A DNA stretch of 7,631 bases from JANXPZ01 sp034678345 (GTDB lineage Bacteria > Eisenbacteria > RBG-16-71-46), in contig JAXDBZ010000120.1 of NCBI GenBank assembly GCA_034678345.1, positions 1 through 7,631 of the forward strand. The letters are read 5' to 3'. The translations under genes and the position numbers were made by a program. The notes under the pieces were generated by a model. That model saw nothing but the letters and a program-made list of their open reading frames with translations. It ran no database searches and was not told the origin of the DNA. Shown piece by piece: positions 5,261 through 7,631 of this stretch (position 1 is its first letter; every line of letters starts with the position of its first letter).

Positions 5261-5839
5261 ATGCATCCCGGTGAGATCCTCGGCACGGCCGCGGTGTTGT
5301 TCGTCGTGGTGGCAGCTGCCGGCGTCTGGCTCTCGATCTACAACAGCCTGGTGGCGCTCAAGAACTCGCTGACGCGGGCCTGGGCCAACATCGACGTGCT
5401 CCTGAAGCAGCGGCACGACGAGCTGCCCAAGCTGGTGAAGACCTGCGAGGCCTACATGCAGCACGAGCGCGCGGTCTTCGACAAGCTGAGCGAGGCGCGC
5501 GGGGCGCTGGCCCGGGCGCGCACCGTGGGCGAGCGCGCCGAGGCGGAGAACCTGCTGACCCGGGCGCTGGGCGGGGTGTTCGCGGTGGCCGAGGCCTACC
5601 CGGACCTCAAGGCCAACCAGAACTTCCTGCAGCTCCAGTCGCGCATCAGCGAGCTGGAGGGACAGATCGCGGACCGGCGCGAGTTCTACAACGACACCGT
5701 CGCGACCTTCAACACGCGGCTCGGCCAGATCCCCGACAAGTGGGTGGCCGGCTGGCTGCGGCTCGTCCCCGCCGATTCGTTCCGTGCCTCGGACGATGAT
5801 CGCGAGGACGTCGAGATCCGGTTCGCGCTGGCGGGCTGA
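5261..5839 (+). CDS. lemA: LemA family membrane protein
   Basis: The 192-residue protein has the complete LemA pattern. An N-terminal membrane anchor (about 5-26) leads into IYNSLVALKN (26-35), then AWANIDVLLKQRHDELPKLV (40-59), and EAYPDLKANQNFLQLQSRI (111-129). It continues with ELEGQIADRREFYNDTVATF (131-150) and IPDKWVA (157-163). The family folds as an elongated helical bundle, with most of the chain outside the membrane. The molecular function is still poorly defined. The start is well supported: AGGAGG at 5249-5254 lies six bases ahead of the ATG, and the anchor follows at once. Together with the two preceding GIDE-like proteins it forms a three-gene membrane cassette, and a strong hairpin closes the unit 20 bp after the stop. 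The stretch DDDRED near the C-terminus is acidic. Confidence 0.96.
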   Translation: MHPGEILGTAAVLFVVVAAAGVWLSIYNSLVALKNSLTRAWANIDVLLKQRHDELPKLVKTCEAYMQHERAVFDKLSEARGALARARTVGERAEAENLLTRALGGVFAVAEAYPDLKANQNFLQLQSRISELEGQIADRREFYNDTVATFNTRLGQIPDKWVAGWLRLVPADSFRASDDDREDVEIRFALAG

Positions 5840-5858
5840 TCCCGCTCATCGCGCCCCG

Positions 5859-5893
5859 CCGCGGCCCCCGGCTCGACGAGCCGGGGGCCGCGG
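5859..5893 (+). terminator. 16-bp perfect hairpin after lemA, probable transcription terminator
   Basis: Arms 5859-5874 and 5878-5893 pair perfectly over 16 bp around the three-base loop GAC. Fifteen of the sixteen pairs are G-C. It starts 20 bp after the lemA stop, where an operon terminator is expected. No T-run follows, so it is not a textbook intrinsic terminator, but very stable U-less hairpins are common at gene ends in high-GC bacteria. It could instead be a 3'-end stabiliser or act with Rho. Confidence 0.7.
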
Positions 5894-6054
5894 TGCGTCC
5901 GGGTGTCGGGGGCCGCGCCGGTACCCACGCGGTGCCGCGCTCGGCGCCGAGATTCGCGTCGGGACGAGGATCCCTGCGACCATGCGAGCCTCCCGGGAGT
6001 CACCCTTGTCGGAGGCCCGTCGCCCGGACGGGTTCGGACCCGGAGCAACCGCAC
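5894..6054 (+). promoter_or_regulatory. Probable promoter/leader region of the ECF sigma operon
   Basis: This 161-bp gap separates the lemA terminator hairpin from the sigma factor start. The sigma reading frame stays open through it, but its upstream part reaches into the hairpin and does not resemble sigma region 2, so I treat it as noncoding. It must hold the promoter of the sigma/anti-sigma unit if the hairpin terminates. I see no confident -35/-10 pair, and no GGAAC copy of the motif seen upstream of the dehydrogenase. A small hairpin, CCCGTC (6016-6021) with GACGGG (6027-6032), lies 22 bp before the start codon. Confidence 0.35.
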
Positions 6055-6621
6055 GTGGAGAACGACGAGCGCTGGCAGCGGCTGACCGACCTGTTGCGTC
6101 CCTTCCATGCGCGCGCGGTGGCCACCGCCCGCCGGCTGGCGGGCTCTCGCGACGAGGGTGACGACCTGTTCCAGGACGTGCTGCTGCGCGCCCATCGTGG
6201 CCTGGACCGGGTCCGCGAGGAGGACCGCTTCGAGCCATGGTTCTACGCGATCCTCCTGAACCTGCACCGGTCGCGCGCCCGGCGCTCGTTCTGGCGGCGG
6301 TTCCTGCCGCTTCCCGAGCCGGGGGCAGCCGGCCCGCTCGAGCCCGCGCTGCCCCCGGCCGACGACGCCATCCAGCGATCGCTGCGTCTGGCGCGGGCGC
6401 TGGACACGCTGCCCGCCGTCCAGAAGGAGGCGATCGTGATGTGCGATCTCGAGGGCTACCCGCTCGAACTGGTGGCCCGTGTGCAAGGAGTCTCGACGAC
6501 TGCGGTGAAGTCGCGCCTGTCCCGCGGTCGCCACCGCCTGCGCCGCCACTACGAGCGCCGGCGGCGGATCGAGGCCACGGAGCCGGCGATGCGCGCGGTC
6601 GCGTGGCAGAGGGGCGACTGA
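6055..6621 (+). CDS. ECF (sigma-70 group 4) RNA polymerase sigma factor
   Basis: The 188-residue protein has the two-domain ECF layout. Region 2 covers about residues 10-76: the helix RPFHARAVATARRLAGSRDE, the core-binding/-10 motif GDDLFQDVLLRAHRGL (35-50), and FEPWFYAILLNLHRSRARR (59-77). Region 4 covers about 107-166: ARALDTLPAVQKEAIVMCDL (113-132), EGYPLELVARVQGVSTTAVK (133-152) and SRLSRGRHRLRR, the -35-reading helix-turn-helix. The linker (about 80-105) is Pro-rich. The GTG at 6055 is chosen because GGAG lies nine bases upstream and region 2 begins shortly after. A longer version would start inside the lemA hairpin. The C-terminal tail after the HTH is basic (HYERRRRI). The next gene follows within 22 bp and is its probable anti-sigma factor. 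The ECF group cannot be assigned by eye. Confidence 0.95.
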   Translation: MENDERWQRLTDLLRPFHARAVATARRLAGSRDEGDDLFQDVLLRAHRGLDRVREEDRFEPWFYAILLNLHRSRARRSFWRRFLPLPEPGAAGPLEPALPPADDAIQRSLRLARALDTLPAVQKEAIVMCDLEGYPLELVARVQGVSTTAVKSRLSRGRHRLRRHYERRRRIEATEPAMRAVAWQRGD

Positions 6622-6643
6622 CGTGCAACCGGGGAAGGAAGCC

Positions 6644-7486
6644 ATGGACACGATGTTGGCGCGGGACCTGGAGGCGCTCCGGCGCACCACACGCGAGGGT
6701 ATGCCGGTCCTCGAGGCACAGGTCGCGGCGGTGCGGGGTCGAGGCGGCGCGGCGGTGGCACGGCGCCGCACCCGTCTCCGGGGCATGGCGTTGGCGGTGG
6801 TGGCCGCCTTGTGCCTGCTCGCGTTCCCCGTGCGCTACGAACGGCGGGCCGGCAGCGAGGTCCGCCTGACGCTGGCCGACCCGGAAGCGACGGACCTCCG
6901 AGTCCTGGCGGAGGAGTTCACCCGTGCGCTGGGCGCCGCGCCGGACCGGGCGGCGCCGGCGGGCGAGGGGCTCTGGGTCTTCGTCCCCGGCGTGGACCCG
7001 GCGGTCGCGACCCGTCGTGCCGGCGCGTTCGTCGGCGCCCTGGCCGCCCGCGGCGTCACGGCGCGGGCCACGGTGTCACCGCGCGCCGAATGGTCGTGGG
7101 GGCCGCTCGCGGCCCAGGCCCGCGAGCGGATGGTGCGCCTGCGGCTCGAGCCCCGTCAGGCTCCCGGGGCGATCGAGCGCGACGTGCGCGCCCAGCTCCG
7201 GGCGCAGGGCATCGACAGCGCGGCGATCGTGGTCGCGGCCAGCGGCGGGCTGACGGTCGTCCAGATCCTCGGGCCGCAGCCGCCGGGGGCGCAGGATGGG
7301 GTGGACGTGCGGCTCGCGCGGACGGGCGCCCGCGTCTCCCGGATCCGCGCTCCCTCCCTCCGCGATCGCAGCGACGAGGAGATCCGGCTCGAGCTGGAAC
7401 ACCTGCTGCGCGAGCACGGGTTCGACATCCAGGTGGAGGTCCATCATGGCAGGATTGTCTCGGTTCGCGACCGTCGCCGTCCCTGA
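6644..7486 (+). CDS. Single-pass membrane protein, probable anti-sigma factor without a zinc motif
   Basis: The 280-residue protein has a short N-terminal cytoplasmic part (1-46), one membrane segment (about 48-63, MALAVVAALCLLAFPV) and an extracytoplasmic part of about 215 residues. Position directly after an ECF sigma gene and this topology are the hallmarks of a cognate anti-sigma factor. The H-x3-C-x2-C zinc motif of ZAS anti-sigmas is absent, and I see no clear match to a named anti-sigma domain, so the role is inferred from context. The extracytoplasmic part looks like repeated alpha/beta units: LRAQGIDSAAIVVAASGG (185-202) resembles LREHGFDIQVEVHHG (255-269). The ATG at 6644 has GGGGAAGGAA just upstream. 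A GTG at 6623, one base after the sigma stop and preceded by AGAGGGG, would add seven residues and cannot be excluded. Its last 41 bp overlap the next gene. Confidence 0.7.
   Translation: MDTMLARDLEALRRTTREGMPVLEAQVAAVRGRGGAAVARRRTRLRGMALAVVAALCLLAFPVRYERRAGSEVRLTLADPEATDLRVLAEEFTRALGAAPDRAAPAGEGLWVFVPGVDPAVATRRAGAFVGALAARGVTARATVSPRAEWSWGPLAAQARERMVRLRLEPRQAPGAIERDVRAQLRAQGIDSAAIVVAASGGLTVVQILGPQPPGAQDGVDVRLARTGARVSRIRAPSLRDRSDEEIRLELEHLLREHGFDIQVEVHHGRIVSVRDRRRP
7435..7439 (+). promoter_or_regulatory. Ribosome binding site inside the anti-sigma gene that fixes the start of the next gene
   Basis: GGAGG sits six bases before the ATG at 7446, ideal spacing. It lies within the last 52 bases of the anti-sigma gene and marks a real, overlapping downstream start. 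Confidence 0.65.
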
Positions 7487-7631
7487 CCTCGGCCGCCTCG
7501 CCGCCGCGGCCGCCGTGGCCTGGGCTCTGGTCGCATCGCCCGTGTCGGGCGCGGCGCCGGCCGGGCCGCCGGTCGGTCGCGTGACGACCAGATACGACGA
7601 GCCGGCCCCCTCGGCCGCCGAGCAGGAGCGG
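7446..7631 (+). CDS. N-terminus of an exported protein (3' truncated)
   Basis: The frame from the ATG at 7446 runs open to the right edge, giving 62 residues. It looks like a Sec signal peptide with an extended n-region: MAGLSRFATVAVPDLGR (1-17), a hydrophobic core LAAAAAVAWALVA (18-30), and a signal peptidase site near SGAAPA (34-39). A Pro/Ala-rich mature start with VTTRYDEPAPSAAEQER follows. Third codon positions stay G/C-rich, and a GGAGG ribosome binding site precedes it. It overlaps the anti-sigma gene by 41 bp in another frame, so it is probably the third gene of the sigma operon. The family is not recognisable from this part; a periplasmic partner or target of the sigma/anti-sigma pair is the natural guess. 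Confidence 0.75.
   Translation, partial: MAGLSRFATVAVPDLGRLAAAAAVAWALVASPVSGAAPAGPPVGRVTTRYDEPAPSAAEQER

Noticed and set aside
5194..5274. 26-codon reading frame between the second GIDE-like gene and lemA, starting in ATGA and overlapping the lemA start
   Set aside because: It has no good ribosome binding site and its sequence (MNPSGGPARRAVVPAGESQE...) is explained by the hairpin repeats. A leader peptide coupling the genes is possible but unsupported.
5893..6054. N-terminal extension of the sigma factor
   Set aside because: It begins inside the terminator-like hairpin, is Pro/Arg-rich and does not match ECF proteins, which start near region 2.

Overview
This is a gene-dense, very GC-rich bacterial window with almost exclusively G or C at third codon positions. 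That fits a high-GC proteobacterium, gemmatimonadote, myxobacterium or similar lineage. I saw no rRNA, tRNA, CRISPR array, insertion sequence or phage gene, so the phylum cannot be fixed from this sequence.

Layout. (1) Positions 1-602 (+): the C-terminal tail of an unidentified protein, overlapped by a NUDIX hydrolase of the MutT type. (2) Positions 599-1525 (-): a MerR-family regulator built like CarH/LitR (HTH plus a cobalamin-binding-like C-terminal half), convergent with the NUDIX gene and sharing a CTAG stop with it. (3) Positions 1526-1724: a divergent control region rich in inverted repeats. (4) Positions 1725-3438 (+): a classical short-chain dehydrogenase/reductase followed after 28 bp by a cation diffusion facilitator (zinc-type efflux pump). 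(5) Positions 3550-5839 (+): two tandem, diverged, membrane-anchored GIDE/MULAN-like (BAM) domain proteins followed by a LemA-family protein, closed by a 16-bp perfect hairpin. (6) Positions 6055 to the end (+): an ECF sigma factor, a single-pass membrane protein that is probably its anti-sigma factor, and the beginning of an exported protein whose start lies inside the anti-sigma gene.

How the parts may work together. The MerR protein probably controls the divergent dehydrogenase (and perhaps the CDF pump) from the repeat-rich region between them. It keeps the CarH architecture but has lost most of the B12-binding signature in its helical domain and carries a Cys-rich insertion there, so its ligand may differ. 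The GIDE/GIDE/LemA cassette looks like one membrane-associated functional unit of unknown job. The final three genes look like an envelope-signalling operon: sigma, membrane anti-sigma with a repeated extracytoplasmic fold, and a secreted or periplasmic target.

The points most worth a second look are the tandem GIDE pair with LemA, the altered CarH-like regulator, the non-zinc anti-sigma candidate with its internal repeat, and the nested hairpin in front of lemA.
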